Program-made: the position numbers and the translations under genes
From: Luteitalea sp. TBR-22
GTDB lineage: Bacteria > Acidobacteriota > Vicinamibacteria > Vicinamibacterales > Vicinamibacteraceae
Assembly (NCBI RefSeq): GCF_016865485.1
Contig: NZ_AP024452.1
Coordinates: forward strand, 4,238,501-4,302,500
Length of the DNA: 64,000 nucleotides
Direction of reading: 5' to 3'
Shown: piece after piece, positions 24,656 through 33,981 of the stretch
How the letters are laid out: every line of letters begins with the position of its first letter
Position numbering within the stretch: the stretch's first letter is position 1
Notes under the pieces: generated by a model
Told to the model about the DNA's origin: nothing
Databases searched by the model: none
Seen by the model: only the letters and a program-made list of their open reading frames with translations

Positions 24656-24792
24656 GTGGCAATTTGAAATTTGGAATTTGAAATTCACGCGGCGAGGGCC
24701 TTTGGCCACTCGCCTCGGGATGTCGCGCGCGGCAAGGCCGGCAGCCGGCCGCCGACCAATTTCAAATTTCAAATTTCAAATTGCCACCGCGA
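24656..24792. repeat. Inverted pair of AT-rich heptamer arrays (AATTTGA)
   Basis: GGCAATTTGAAATTTGG with AATTTGAAATTC (24660-24689) faces its inverse, ATTTCAAATTTCAAATTTC with AATTGCC (24757-24787), across 67 bp of GC-rich DNA. Together they can form a long cruciform or RNA stem. It lies between the divergent IclR and cupredoxin genes, so this is promoter space for both. Confidence 0.85.
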
Positions 24793-24803
24793 TAATCGGG
24801 CGC

Positions 24804-25202
24804 ATGCACCACCGCCTCATCCGCACGGTCGCCTCCTGCGCTGCCCTGCTCGGCATGGCCGCATGTGGGGGTGGCAGTGGCTCCACGCCCACCACGCCCA
24901 CGCCGCCCGCCGCGAGCGGGCCGACGATGACGATCGATGCCGGCGGCGTGCTTTCGCCCAAGGAACTCGTGGTGTCGCCCGGCACCCGCGTCCGGTTCAC
25001 CAACCAGAGCAGCCGCGCCCGACAGGTGAGCTCGGACCCCCATCCCGAACACACCGATTGCCCCGAGATCAATCAGGTCGGCTTCCTTGCCTCGGGCCAG
25101 ACCAAGGAGACCGGGAACCTCAACGTCGTGCGCACCTGCGGGATCCACGATCACGACGACCCGAGCAACGCCAACATGCGAGCGCGGATAGTCGTCAGGT
25201 AG
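24804..25202 (+). CDS. Lipoprotein with cupredoxin-like domain
   Basis: 132 residues. The signal ends in a lipobox (LLGMAAC) and a Gly/Ser/Thr/Pro linker leads to a small beta-barrel domain. The copper-site pattern of cupredoxins is suggested by a histidine early (SSDPHPEHTDCP) and the late TCGIHDHDD segment with Cys and His. It would be an outer- or inner-membrane-anchored periplasmic electron carrier. The FG-GAP gene 88 bp downstream may be its neighbour in function. The TAG stop is directly followed by a tandem octamer array. Copper binding is inferred. Confidence 0.72.
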   Translation: MHHRLIRTVASCAALLGMAACGGGSGSTPTTPTPPAASGPTMTIDAGGVLSPKELVVSPGTRVRFTNQSSRARQVSSDPHPEHTDCPEINQVGFLASGQTKETGNLNVVRTCGIHDHDDPSNANMRARIVVR

Positions 25203-25269
25203 GAGCCGGGCACCGGGCACCGGGCATCGGGCATCGGGCGCCGGGCGCCGGGCGCCGGGTGCCGGGAGA
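25200..25269. repeat. Tandem octamer array (unit CCGGGCAC/GCCGGGCG)
   Basis: About eight copies of an 8-nt unit that drifts from CCGGGCAC via CGGGCATC to CGGGCGC. It starts in the codon directly after the cupredoxin stop and runs to within 22 bp of the start of the FG-GAP gene. Confidence 0.9.
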
Positions 25270-25290
25270 TTACGCGTTACCCTGTCGCGC

Positions 25291-26487
25291 ATGCAGCAGC
25301 GCTGGGCGTTCTCACTGGTGCTCGGACTGGGCCTGGGCGGCGCGTTTCTGGCGGCCAGGGGCTCGCAGTCCGCGGCCGTGCCGACCTTCACGAAGGTGAT
25401 CCTCGACGGCGCGTTTCGCGCCGAGGGGGTCGCGCTGGCCGACGTCAATCGCGACGGCCGCATCGACGTGATGGCCGGCAACGCCTGGTACGCGGCGCCG
25501 GCAGCCGAAGCGGTCTCGGCGGCGGGAGCATGGAAGCGCCACGAGATCGCGCCGCTCGAGCCGTTCGACGCCCCGACCGGCTACTCCAACGCCTTCCACA
25601 CCTTCGCCCTCGACGTGAACGGCGACGGCTGGCCCGACCAGATCGTGCTCGGCTTCCCCGGCGATCCCGCCATCTGGCGAGCCAATCCCGGGCCGCGCGG
25701 CGGCCAGTGGCGCGCGCAGCAGGCCACACCGACCACCGGCAACGAGTCGCCGGCGCTGGCCCGCCTGGTACGCGGACGCGGCCCGGTCCTGGTGATGGGC
25801 ACGAGCGAGGAACGGTTGTCGTGGCTCGCGCCCGCGTCCTCGCCGTCGGCGCCCTTCGAGTCGCACCCGATCAGCACGCCGAAGCACCCGTCCGCCCATC
25901 GCTACGCGCATGGCCTCGGCGTCGGCGACCTCGATGGCGACGGCCGCGCCGACGTGGTCAGTACGCAGGGCTACTGGCTGGCCCCGGAGCGCCCCGGCGA
26001 AACGCCGTGGCCGTTCACGCCGGTCGATCTCGGCCCCGACGCCGCGCACATGGCCGTCTACGACGTGAGCGGCGACGGCCTGGCCGACATCGTGGCCAGC
26101 GCCGCACACCAGATCGGCGTGTGGTGGTTCGAGCAGCGCCGCACCGAGGCCGGCCGGACCTTCGTCAGGCACGCCATCGACGACAGCTTCTCGCAGTCGC
26201 ACGCCCTCGACGTCGGTGACATCGACAACGACGGCATCGCCGACGTCGTCACCGGCAAGCGCCGATGGGCGCACGGGCCGACCGGCGATCCGCAGCCGAA
26301 TGCGCCGGGCGTCCTCTACTGGTTCCGGCCGCGCCGCACGCCCCAGGGCGTCACGTGGACCAGGCACCTGATCGACGACACGTCAGGCGTGGGCAACCAG
26401 GTGGTGGTGGGCGACGTCGACGGCGACGGCCGCCTCGACGTGGCGAGCGCCAACAAGCACGGCGTGTTCGTGTTCCTGCAGCGGTAG
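25291..26487 (+). CDS. Secreted FG-GAP/VCBS-repeat protein
   Basis: 398 residues: signal peptide (residues 5-24, AFSLVLGLGLGGAFLAARG) and five or more FG-GAP/VCBS blades whose calcium-binding loops are clear: DVNRDGRIDV, DVNGDGWPDQ, DLDGDGRADV, DVSGDGLADI, DIDNDGIADV and DVDGDGRLDV. Such chains fold into a seven-bladed beta propeller outside the cell and are involved in binding rather than catalysis. It begins 88 bp after the cupredoxin lipoprotein, behind an octamer array. The downstream gene is on the opposite strand. Confidence 0.88.
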   Translation: MQQRWAFSLVLGLGLGGAFLAARGSQSAAVPTFTKVILDGAFRAEGVALADVNRDGRIDVMAGNAWYAAPAAEAVSAAGAWKRHEIAPLEPFDAPTGYSNAFHTFALDVNGDGWPDQIVLGFPGDPAIWRANPGPRGGQWRAQQATPTTGNESPALARLVRGRGPVLVMGTSEERLSWLAPASSPSAPFESHPISTPKHPSAHRYAHGLGVGDLDGDGRADVVSTQGYWLAPERPGETPWPFTPVDLGPDAAHMAVYDVSGDGLADIVASAAHQIGVWWFEQRRTEAGRTFVRHAIDDSFSQSHALDVGDIDNDGIADVVTGKRRWAHGPTGDPQPNAPGVLYWFRPRRTPQGVTWTRHLIDDTSGVGNQVVVGDVDGDGRLDVASANKHGVFVFLQR

Positions 26488-26498
26488 CGCGCTGCGCC

Positions 26499-26566
26499 GT
26501 CGTAGCCGTCGACATTCATGTCGACGGTCAGTTGCGCGTCGAGCTGAAGCTCGACGCCCACGAACC
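26499..26566. repeat. Dispersed double-hairpin repeat (TTCA/TGAA loops)
   Basis: Matches the 10.5-kb copy. GTCGACA / TGTCGAC replaces GTCGACG / CGTCGAC (a compensated base-pair change) around the TTCA loop, and the GTCGAGC-TGAA-GCTCGAC hairpin follows. It fills the 91-base gap between the convergent FG-GAP gene and the PLP-enzyme gene. Confidence 0.88.
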
Positions 26567-26578
26567 GATGATGCGCAT

Positions 26579-27730
26579 TCAGCTGGCGTGCACGAGGTCG
26601 TCCATCACGGCCAGCGCCGCGTCGATCTCCTCGTCGGTCGTGTAGAAGTGCGGCGCCATCCGGATGCCCGCGTTGGGGCGATGGTCGATGATCACGCCGC
26701 GCGCGAGCAGGTCGGCGGCCACGCGCGCGCTGTCGGGCACGTCGAGCGTCACCGTCCCGCCCCGCCAGGCGTCGTCCTGCGGCGTGCGCACGCGCCAGCC
26801 GCGGGCGGCAGCGTGATCCATGATGCGGCGCGTCTGCCGCAACGACCTGGCGCGGATGGCCTCGACGCCGACCTCGTTGACGATCCGATAGCCGGCCTGC
26901 GCGATCATCCAGGCCGACACGTTCGGCGTGCCCGACGCGAAGCGCGCCTCGCCCTCGGCCGGATCGAGCGCCCCGGTCTCGAAGGCGAACGGCCGCGCGT
27001 GCGCCGCCCACCCCGTGGCGGCAGGCACGACCGCCGCCGCGACGTCGGGACGCGCGTACAGGTACCCGGCACCCGGCCCGCCACACAGCCATTTCACCGA
27101 TCCGCCGACCGCGAAGTCCACGTCGAGCGACGTGAGGTCGAGCGGCACCGTACCGGTCGCCTGGTAGACGTCGAGCACCACGCGCGCGCCCACCGCGTGC
27201 GCCCGCTCGATGATCGGCCGCACGTCGGTGATGGCCGAACTCCGGAACAGCACCAACGAGCAGCAGACCAGCGCCGTCCGCTCGTCGATGCGGGAGAGCC
27301 ATGGCTCGACCGGCTGCGTCAGCCCGTCCGGCGACGGCACGTACACGACCTCGGCGCCGTGGCGACGCCAGCCCTCGAACACGTACTGGTTGGTCGGGAA
27401 GTCGAGCTCGGCGACGACGAGGCGCCGGCGCGGGCCGGTGAAGTCCAGCGACGAGACGATCGCCGATTGCGCCACCGACACGTTCTGCACCATCGTCACG
27501 GTGCCCGCCGGCACGCCGAGCAACGGCGCGAGCAGGTCGCCCGTCTGCCGGCTCGTCTCCCACCAGCCCTCCGACCACGCCCGCACGCCACGGCTCGCCC
27601 ACGCGTCGAGGAACGCGTCGGCCTGCGCCCGGGCAGCGCGCGGCATCGCGCCGAGCGAGTGGCTGACCAGGTACGTGCACGTGTCGAGGATCGGGAACTC
27701 GGCGCGCCAGCGCAGGAGCGGGTCGGTCAT
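26579..27730 (-). CDS. Class V aminotransferase-fold PLP enzyme, kynureninase-like
   Basis: 383 residues of fold-type I. The PLP lysine is in GGSVKWLCGGPGAGYLY, the pocket aspartate in VVLDVYQATGTVPL, and the N-terminus has the LVSHSLGAMPRAA segment that resembles kynureninase and class V aminotransferases. The substrate cannot be told. The start overlaps the DUF1499 gene upstream by 4 bp. A very long in-frame extension through to 30 kb is an antisense shadow of the kinase gene. Confidence 0.87.
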   Translation of the reverse strand: MTDPLLRWRAEFPILDTCTYLVSHSLGAMPRAARAQADAFLDAWASRGVRAWSEGWWETSRQTGDLLAPLLGVPAGTVTMVQNVSVAQSAIVSSLDFTGPRRRLVVAELDFPTNQYVFEGWRRHGAEVVYVPSPDGLTQPVEPWLSRIDERTALVCCSLVLFRSSAITDVRPIIERAHAVGARVVLDVYQATGTVPLDLTSLDVDFAVGGSVKWLCGGPGAGYLYARPDVAAAVVPAATGWAAHARPFAFETGALDPAEGEARFASGTPNVSAWMIAQAGYRIVNEVGVEAIRARSLRQTRRIMDHAAARGWRVRTPQDDAWRGGTVTLDVPDSARVAADLLARGVIIDHRPNAGIRMAPHFYTTDEEIDAALAVMDDLVHAS

Positions 27731-28476
27731 CGCATCGCCTCGAGGGTTCGGCGCAGGTCGTCGAGGAACGTCCGGATGCGGCGGGCGTTGGTGCCCAGGT
27801 CGCTGCGGCCGATGCGCGACTTCGAGCGCATGTCGACGCGGGTGCCGCCACGAGCCGCGGCGCGCAGCCGCACGACGATGTCGTCCTTGAACCGGAACCA
27901 GCGAGTCGTCGCCACCGCCTCGAGCCTGCCCTCCGCTTCGTCGTCGCCGACGATGGCCCAGCCGGCACGGGTCATGGCGGCCCGGACCGCCGCGTGGACG
28001 CGGGCCCGGTCGACGGGCGTCTCCAGCGGGCCGAGGTCGGGCCAGGCGGCGCGTTGCTGGGCGGCGACCTCCGGCCCGTCGTACTCGGGGGGATTCATGG
28101 CGCCCCGCCGGAGCGGCAGGACGTCGACAAACAGCGGCGGGTCGTCGGTGTCGGTGGTGATGTCGTGGATGGGAGGCACGGTGCGTCCGGTGCGGGCCCA
28201 GCCCGCGGGAACGGCGGCGGCGATGACGGTGCCGGCAAGGATGGCGCCGAGCGCCAGCCATGCGCTGCGCGTGAGCATGCGCCGCCAGCGCAGGGCCGTC
28301 AAGGCGAGCAGCGCGCCGAGCAGCTGGCCGGCCACCGCGGCAGCGACCAGCCGGAAGCTGCCGGCCAACGAGAGATAGCCCGCGTCGTAGCCCGGCCCGG
28401 CGGCAGCCAGCGCCAGCACCCCCGCGGCCAGCAGCACGGCAGCCGCGGTGAGGAGGACGCGTGGGGCGCGGGGCAT
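27727..28476 (-). CDS. DUF1499 family membrane protein
   Basis: 249 residues: three membrane helices (about residues 7-27, 40-62 and 72-90) followed by the DUF1499 domain (residues about 105-245), recognisable from PPIHDITTDTDDPPLF, RFKDDIVVRLR and SRIGRSDLGTNARRIR. Function unknown. It shares its promoter gap (127 bp) with the divergent hybrid kinase and overlaps the PLP enzyme gene by ATGA. Confidence 0.88.
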   Translation of the reverse strand: MPRAPRVLLTAAAVLLAAGVLALAAAGPGYDAGYLSLAGSFRLVAAAVAGQLLGALLALTALRWRRMLTRSAWLALGAILAGTVIAAAVPAGWARTGRTVPPIHDITTDTDDPPLFVDVLPLRRGAMNPPEYDGPEVAAQQRAAWPDLGPLETPVDRARVHAAVRAAMTRAGWAIVGDDEAEGRLEAVATTRWFRFKDDIVVRLRAAARGGTRVDMRSKSRIGRSDLGTNARRIRTFLDDLRRTLEAMR

Positions 28477-28603
28477 GGCTCTTGGACCGGCAAGGTCGCG
28501 GTTCCGTTCCCGGGAGGCGCGGCGAGCGTTCTACACTCATGTGCCCGTCGAGCTGTCTCCCGCGGGGGGGACGTCCGTGCAGCCCGGCCGGCAATCCCCT
28601 GGC

Positions 28604-31600
28604 ATGCCTGCCTCCTGCCGCCGCCTGCTCCTGATCTGTCTGTGGCTCGCCACGGGGGCGGTCGCGTCTGCGCAGCCGACGGCCCGCTTGATTGTCGATC
28701 ACTGGCAGGTCGAGGACGGGCTGCCGCAGAACACCATCACGAGCATCGCGCAGGACGAGCAGGGCTATCTCTGGATTGCCACGCGCAAGGGCCTGGCGCG
28801 CTTCGACGGCGCACAGTTCACCTCCCCCGGCCGGGTCGGTGGCATCGACCTCGGCAACCTGCGCCTGACCTCGGTGCTCCCCGACGAGAACGGCGCACTG
28901 TGGGTCGGGACGTACGGATCGGGCGTCCTCCGGATCGCCAACGGCGACGTGCTCCGGTACGGGCGGGCCGAAGGCGTGCCGCACGACGTGGTCTGGGACC
29001 TTTCGCGGGACCGGCTCGGCCGCGTGTGGCTCGCCTCGTCGCGCGGCGCCCGCGTCTTCGAGGGCGGACGCTGGCAGGCCCCGCCGCTGCCGCCGGACCT
29101 GGCCACCGACGGCGTCAACGGCGTCTACCACGCACGCAACGGCCGCTTGTGGCTGGCCACCTCGCGCCACGGGCTGGTCGCCATCGCCGGCGACGGCACG
29201 GTGCGGCGGTATGGCCCGGCCGAGGGCGTCCCGAGCCAGGTGTCCTCGGTGGCCGAAACACCGGACGGCGCCATCTGGGCAGCCACCTCGCAGGGCGCCA
29301 TCAGGATGCTCGACGAACAGGTCACCAGGTTCAGCACGGCGGAAGGGCTGCCCGTCGAGCGCGTGCTGCAGGTCCTGGTCGACCGTCGCGGCGTCGTGTG
29401 GATGGCGACGCACGGCGGTGGCCTCGTGCGCTACGACGGCGCGCGCTTCGAGTCGGTGCGCCGGGCGGAGGGCCTCACCAGTGACTACCTCATCGCCCTC
29501 ACCGAAGATCGCGACGGCGCCCTGTGGGTCGGCACGCTGTCGGCAGGACTGAACCGTCTGGCCCCGGCCGCCCGCGAACTGCTCGACACCCGCGCCGGCC
29601 TGCCGCCGTTCCCGGTGACCACGGTCTACCAGCGCGGCCAGACCCGTCACTGGTGGATCGGCACGTACGGCGGCGGGCTGGTCAGCCTGCTGGAGGGGGT
29701 CGTGCGGGTCTACACGAAGGCCGACGGGCTGCCGAGCAACGCCATCACCACCGTCGCCGGCGGGACGGGCGACAGCGTGTGGGTCGGCACCAACGGCGCG
29801 GGCGCCTTCCGCTTCGAGAACGGCCGCGTCGTGGAACGGGTCGGGCCGGAGGTGACCGGCGCCTCGCTCCGCACCATCGAGGCCTCGCGGGGCGTCGTGT
29901 GGTTCGGGGGCAATGGGCTGGTGCGCTACGAGCACGGGCAGATGCGCCGGTACGGGGAGGCCGACGGCCTCAAGAGCCCCGAGGTGCGGGTCATCTACGC
30001 CGTCAATGACCGCGTGTGGGTCGGCACCTACGGCGGCGGCCTGCAGAGCCTCGAGCCCGACGGGCGCTTCGTCGACTACGGCGAGCGCGAAGGCCTGACC
30101 AACCCCTTCGTCACCTCCCTGCATCACGATCGATCCGACGTCCTCTGGATCGGCACCTACGGCGGCGGGTTGTTCGCCCTGCGCAACGGCCGCATCTCGG
30201 GCATCACCACTCGCGACGGCCTGCCCGACGACGTGGTGTTCGACGTGATGGAGGACAACCTCGGGCGCTTGTGGCTGACCGGCTCGCAGGGGCTGGCGGT
30301 GGTGCGGATGGCCGACGTCCACACGCGCCTGGACGGCCGCGGCGGCCTGTTATCGGTCACCCAGTACGGGCGGGCGGAAGGCGTGCCGGGCAGCGACGGC
30401 ACCGACGGCAACCAGCCCCTGAGCTGGCTCGGCACCGACGGCCGGCTCTGGTTCGCCACCGTCGAGGGCCTGGTCGTCTTCGACCCGACCGAGGTCGCCG
30501 ACCGGCCGCGAGCGCCGACCGTGGGCATCGACGGCGTGCGGGTCAACCAGCAGACCGTGCCGCTCACGGCCCTGTCGTCGCCCTTGCGTTCGCGTAACCT
30601 CGAGGTGACCTACAGCGCCCCCTACCTGGTCGGCGGCCGGGCGGTGCAGTACGAGTACCGCCTGAGCGGGCTCGACAATGCGTGGGTCGACGCCGGCACC
30701 TCCCGCGTCGCCGCCTTCACCAACCTGGCGCCGGGCGAGTACCACTTCGAGGTCCGGGCGCGGGCCCGCCGCGGCGAGCCTCCCGGCCCGGTGCGCACGC
30801 TCACCTTCACGGTGCCGGCGCGCTTCTACGAGACCCGCTGGTTCCTCGCGCTGGCGACCGGCCTGCTCGCGCTGGCCATCGTCGGCGTCGTGCGCTGGCG
30901 CCTGGAGCGCCTTCGCGCCGACCAGCAGCAACTGCAGCGACTGGTCGACGAGCGGACGGCGGCCCTGCGCCACGAGATGCTCGAGCGCGAGCGGGCCGAG
31001 CGGGAACGGCGCGTGCTCGACGAACGCATCCAGCAGGCGCAGCGGCTCGAGAGCCTCGGCGTGCTGGCAGGCGGGGTGGCGCACGACTTCAACAACCTGC
31101 TGGTCGGCGTGCTCGGCGAGGCGAGCCTCGCGCTGGCCGAGTTGGCGACCGACGCACCGGGGCGCCCGCACGTGGAGCGCATCGAGCGCGCCGCGCTGCG
31201 CGCCAGCGAGCTGACCTCGCAGATGCTCGCCTACTCGGGTCGCGGGCGGTTCATCGTGCTGCCCGTCAAGCTCGAGGGACTCGTCGAGGAGGTGCGCGAG
31301 TTGCTCGGCTCGGTGATCCCGCGCACCGTCACGGTCTCGCTCGACTTCCCGCGGCACCTCCCGCTGGTGGCCGGTGACCCGTCGCAGTTGCGGCAGGTGG
31401 TGATGAACCTCATCACCAACGCGTCGGATGCGATCGGTCCCGCCGGCGGCGAGATCCGGATCTCGGCCGGGATGCGCACGCTGCGGCCCGGCGAAGCGGC
31501 GACGTCGCACCAGCCCGGCGCCCTCGGCCTCACGCCGGGCGACTACGTGTGGCTCGAGGTGCGCGACAACGGCGTCGGGATGGACGCCGACACGCAAGCC

Positions 31601-32242
31601 CGGATCTTCGACCCGTTCTTCACGACCAAGCCGGCCGGACGCGGCCTCGGCCTGGCGGCCGTGCAGGGCATCGTGCGCAGCCATGGCGGCCGGATCCTGG
31701 TGTCCAGTCAGCCCTCGGTCGGGACCACGTTCACCCTGCTCTTCCCCTGCGGTCGCCCGACCGACGAGACCGAGCCCGTCGTGCCGCCAGCCGCCCCGCA
31801 CGAGGCACCAACCGCGCCCGCTGCGCCGGTCGTGGCCGCCAGCGAGGCACCGGCCCTGCACGTGCTCGTCGTCGACGACGAGCGGCTGGTGCGCGACGTG
31901 GCGCGCGTCGCCCTCCGCCGGGCCGGGTACGTCGTCACCGAGGTGCCCACCGGCGAGGACGCGGTCGCGGCGTTCGACGCGCAACCGGACGCCTTCTCGC
32001 TGGTGGTGCTCGACCTCACGCTGCCGGGCATCCAGGGACGCGCCGTGCTCACCCACGTCCGCAGCCAGCGGCCCGACCTGCCGATCGTGCTGACCAGCGG
32101 GTACACGGCCGAGGAAGCCGGCGACCTCACCGCCGGCCCTCGCACGGTCTTCCTGCAGAAGCCCTGGCGCCCCGAGCAGTTGCTCCGGAGCGTGCGGGAA
32201 CTGGCCAGCGAGCAGGCCGGGGCGGCCGCCGACCGCGGCTGA
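28604..32242 (+). CDS. Hybrid sensor histidine kinase with LuxR-type propeller sensor
   Basis: 1212 residues. Signal peptide (CRRLLLICLWLATGAVASAQ), then about a dozen Reg_prop repeats forming two extracytoplasmic propellers (for example WIGTYGGGLVSL, ALWVGTLSAGL, RVWVGTYGGGLQSL), a Y_Y_Y domain (EYRLSGLDNAWVDAG), one membrane helix near residues 750-770 and a coiled coil. The kinase has its phospho-acceptor in GGVAHDFNNLL (His827), an HATPase domain (NLITNASDAI, RDNGVGMD, TTKPAGRGLGLA) and a C-terminal receiver with acceptor Asp1137 (VLDLTLPG). There is no DNA-binding output, so the phosphate goes to another protein. ATG 28604 gives a clean signal peptide; the GTG at 28577 is a weaker alternative. 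Confidence 0.93.
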   Translation: MPASCRRLLLICLWLATGAVASAQPTARLIVDHWQVEDGLPQNTITSIAQDEQGYLWIATRKGLARFDGAQFTSPGRVGGIDLGNLRLTSVLPDENGALWVGTYGSGVLRIANGDVLRYGRAEGVPHDVVWDLSRDRLGRVWLASSRGARVFEGGRWQAPPLPPDLATDGVNGVYHARNGRLWLATSRHGLVAIAGDGTVRRYGPAEGVPSQVSSVAETPDGAIWAATSQGAIRMLDEQVTRFSTAEGLPVERVLQVLVDRRGVVWMATHGGGLVRYDGARFESVRRAEGLTSDYLIALTEDRDGALWVGTLSAGLNRLAPAARELLDTRAGLPPFPVTTVYQRGQTRHWWIGTYGGGLVSLLEGVVRVYTKADGLPSNAITTVAGGTGDSVWVGTNGAGAFRFENGRVVERVGPEVTGASLRTIEASRGVVWFGGNGLVRYEHGQMRRYGEADGLKSPEVRVIYAVNDRVWVGTYGGGLQSLEPDGRFVDYGEREGLTNPFVTSLHHDRSDVLWIGTYGGGLFALRNGRISGITTRDGLPDDVVFDVMEDNLGRLWLTGSQGLAVVRMADVHTRLDGRGGLLSVTQYGRAEGVPGSDGTDGNQPLSWLGTDGRLWFATVEGLVVFDPTEVADRPRAPTVGIDGVRVNQQTVPLTALSSPLRSRNLEVTYSAPYLVGGRAVQYEYRLSGLDNAWVDAGTSRVAAFTNLAPGEYHFEVRARARRGEPPGPVRTLTFTVPARFYETRWFLALATGLLALAIVGVVRWRLERLRADQQQLQRLVDERTAALRHEMLERERAERERRVLDERIQQAQRLESLGVLAGGVAHDFNNLLVGVLGEASLALAELATDAPGRPHVERIERAALRASELTSQMLAYSGRGRFIVLPVKLEGLVEEVRELLGSVIPRTVTVSLDFPRHLPLVAGDPSQLRQVVMNLITNASDAIGPAGGEIRISAGMRTLRPGEAATSHQPGALGLTPGDYVWLEVRDNGVGMDADTQARIFDPFFTTKPAGRGLGLAAVQGIVRSHGGRILVSSQPSVGTTFTLLFPCGRPTDETEPVVPPAAPHEAPTAPAAPVVAASEAPALHVLVVDDERLVRDVARVALRRAGYVVTEVPTGEDAVAAFDAQPDAFSLVVLDLTLPGIQGRAVLTHVRSQRPDLPIVLTSGYTAEEAGDLTAGPRTVFLQKPWRPEQLLRSVRELASEQAGAAADRG

Positions 32243-32296
32243 CCCGCGTGCTACGATGACGAGGTGGGGTCCCGCCCGGGACGCCCGTCATCCCCC

Positions 32297-33223
32297 ATGA
32301 GCACCGTCGCCCCGCTCCACGTGATCCGCCCGCGCCAGCCCAAGCCCGAGTGGCTGAAGGTCAAGGCGCCCGGCTCCGAGAACTACCTGCGCCTGACCAA
32401 GCTGATGCGGGGCCTCGGACTGAACACCGTGTGCGAGGAAGCGCGCTGCCCGAACATCGGCGAGTGCTGGCACCACGGCACCGCGACCTTCATGATCCTG
32501 GGCGACGTGTGCACGCGCGCCTGCGGCTACTGCGCCGTGGCCCACGGCAAGCCCGCGACGCTCGACCTCGACGAGCCGCGTCGTGTCGCCGATGCCGTCA
32601 AGGTGCTCGGGCTGCAGTACGTGGTGATCACCTCGGTCGATCGGGACGACCTGGCCGACGGCGGCTCCGGGATCTTCGCCGAGACCATCACGCAGACCCG
32701 CGCGCTCTCCCCCGGCTGCCGCATCGAGGTCCTGATCCCCGACTTCCAGGGCAAGGCCGACCAGTTGCAGACGGTGCTCGACGCGCGCCCCGACGTGCTC
32801 AACCACAATACCGAGACGGTGCCCCGCCTGTACCGCAAGGCGCGCAGCGGCGGCAAGTACAGCCGCACCCTCGAGTTGCTCGAGCGCGCCAAGGCCTACG
32901 CCCCGTCCATTCCCACCAAGACCGGCGTGATGGTCGGCCTCGGTGAGGAGAAGGCCGAGCTGGTCGAGGTGTTCCGCGACCTGCGCAACATCAAGGTCGA
33001 CATCCTCACCATCGGGCAGTACCTCCGGCCGACCGAATCGCACCTCGAGATGGTGCGCTACTACACGCCCGAGGAGTTCCGCGAGCTCAAGGCGATCGCG
33101 CTCGACCTCGGATTCGGGCACGTCGAGTCCGGACCGCTGGTCCGCAGTTCGTACCACGCACACGAGCAGGCCGACAGCCTCGCCCAGGCCGGTGCGCCCG
33201 CAGGCGCCGCCGCCTGCCGCTAG
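32297..33223 (+). CDS. lipA: Lipoyl synthase
   Basis: 308 residues, a radical-SAM enzyme inserting two sulfurs into octanoyl groups bound to lipoyl domains. It has the auxiliary cluster motif Cys46-x4-Cys51-x5-Cys57 (TVCEEARCPNIGEC), the radical-SAM motif Cys72-x3-Cys76-x2-Cys79 (GDVCTRACGYC), and the conserved C-terminal RSSYHA. Its product is used by the E2 of the pyruvate dehydrogenase complex at 43-45 kb. ATG 32297 is the first start that gives the family's normal length. LipB, which usually precedes lipA, is not in this window. Confidence 0.97.
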   Translation: MSTVAPLHVIRPRQPKPEWLKVKAPGSENYLRLTKLMRGLGLNTVCEEARCPNIGECWHHGTATFMILGDVCTRACGYCAVAHGKPATLDLDEPRRVADAVKVLGLQYVVITSVDRDDLADGGSGIFAETITQTRALSPGCRIEVLIPDFQGKADQLQTVLDARPDVLNHNTETVPRLYRKARSGGKYSRTLELLERAKAYAPSIPTKTGVMVGLGEEKAELVEVFRDLRNIKVDILTIGQYLRPTESHLEMVRYYTPEEFRELKAIALDLGFGHVESGPLVRSSYHAHEQADSLAQAGAPAGAAACR

Positions 33224-33234
33224 CCCCTTCCGGG

Positions 33235-33981
33235 ATGGCAGGCGCGGCGTACCCGGTCCAGCGCCCGGTGCCACCGCGCCTGCGCGCAGCGCACACACGC
33301 ATCGTCGAGTGCGAGGCGTGTCCTCGCCTGCGCGCCTATTGCCGCGGCATCGCCGAGATCAGGCGCGCTGCCTTCCGTGATCAGGAATACTGGGCCCGCC
33401 CCGTGCCGGGGTTCGGCGATGCGTCCGCCCGCTTGCTGGTGCTCGGGCTCGCCCCGGCCGCGCACGGCGCCAACCGCACGGGTCGCGTGTTCACCGGCGA
33501 CGGCGTCAACGGGTCGGGCGACTTCCTGATGCGCGCGATGATGGCCGGCGGCTTCGCCAACCAGCCGACCTCGCACGATCCGCAGGACGGACTGCGGTAC
33601 ACGGACGCCTACGTGGCGGCCGCCGTCCGCTGTGCACCGCCGGACAACAAGCCGCTTCCGCAGGAGGTCGACACCTGCCTCGCGCACCTGGAGGCGGAAC
33701 TGGCCGCCCTGCCGCGTGTCGAGGTCGTGGTCGTGCTCGGCCGCATCGCCTACGACGCGTATCGGCGACTGCTGGCGCGTCGTGGCCTGAAGCTGCCCGC
33801 GGCGCCGTTCGCACACGGACACGTGGTGGCGGCCCCGGCCGCCGGCCTGCCGCTGGTGATCCAGTCGTACCATCCATCGCGCCAGAACACGCACACCGGG
33901 CGATTGACCGACGCGATGCTCGGCGACGTGTTCAGGCACGCGCGCGCCCTGCTCGACGGCCGCGAGGCAGGCCGCCCATGA
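33235..33981 (+). CDS. Uracil-DNA glycosylase, family 5 (UDGb type)
   Basis: 248 residues of the iron-sulfur uracil-DNA glycosylase superfamily. The N-terminal cysteines (VECEACPRLRAYC) are ligands of a 4Fe-4S cluster, and motif A reads GLAPAAHGANRTGRVFTGD, where the usual catalytic Asp/Asn is absent as in UDGb. Motif B is SYHPSRQNTHTGRLT. These enzymes excise uracil, hypoxanthine or xanthine from DNA, relevant in a GC-rich genome where cytosine deaminates readily. It begins 11 bp after lipA and overlaps the TauE gene by 4 bp. Confidence 0.92.
   Translation: MAGAAYPVQRPVPPRLRAAHTRIVECEACPRLRAYCRGIAEIRRAAFRDQEYWARPVPGFGDASARLLVLGLAPAAHGANRTGRVFTGDGVNGSGDFLMRAMMAGGFANQPTSHDPQDGLRYTDAYVAAAVRCAPPDNKPLPQEVDTCLAHLEAELAALPRVEVVVVLGRIAYDAYRRLLARRGLKLPAAPFAHGHVVAAPAAGLPLVIQSYHPSRQNTHTGRLTDAMLGDVFRHARALLDGREAGRP

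Noticed and set aside
25200-25269. Octamer arrays taken for a CRISPR array
   Set aside because: Units are only 8 nt without unique spacers, and no cas gene is present.
26579-30322. A 1247-codon minus-strand frame running from the PLP enzyme through the start of the hybrid kinase
   Set aside because: Only the last 383 codons carry protein motifs. The rest is antisense to the kinase, with the arginine/alanine-rich composition typical of GC-rich shadows; the real start is the ATG at 27730 that overlaps the DUF1499 stop.
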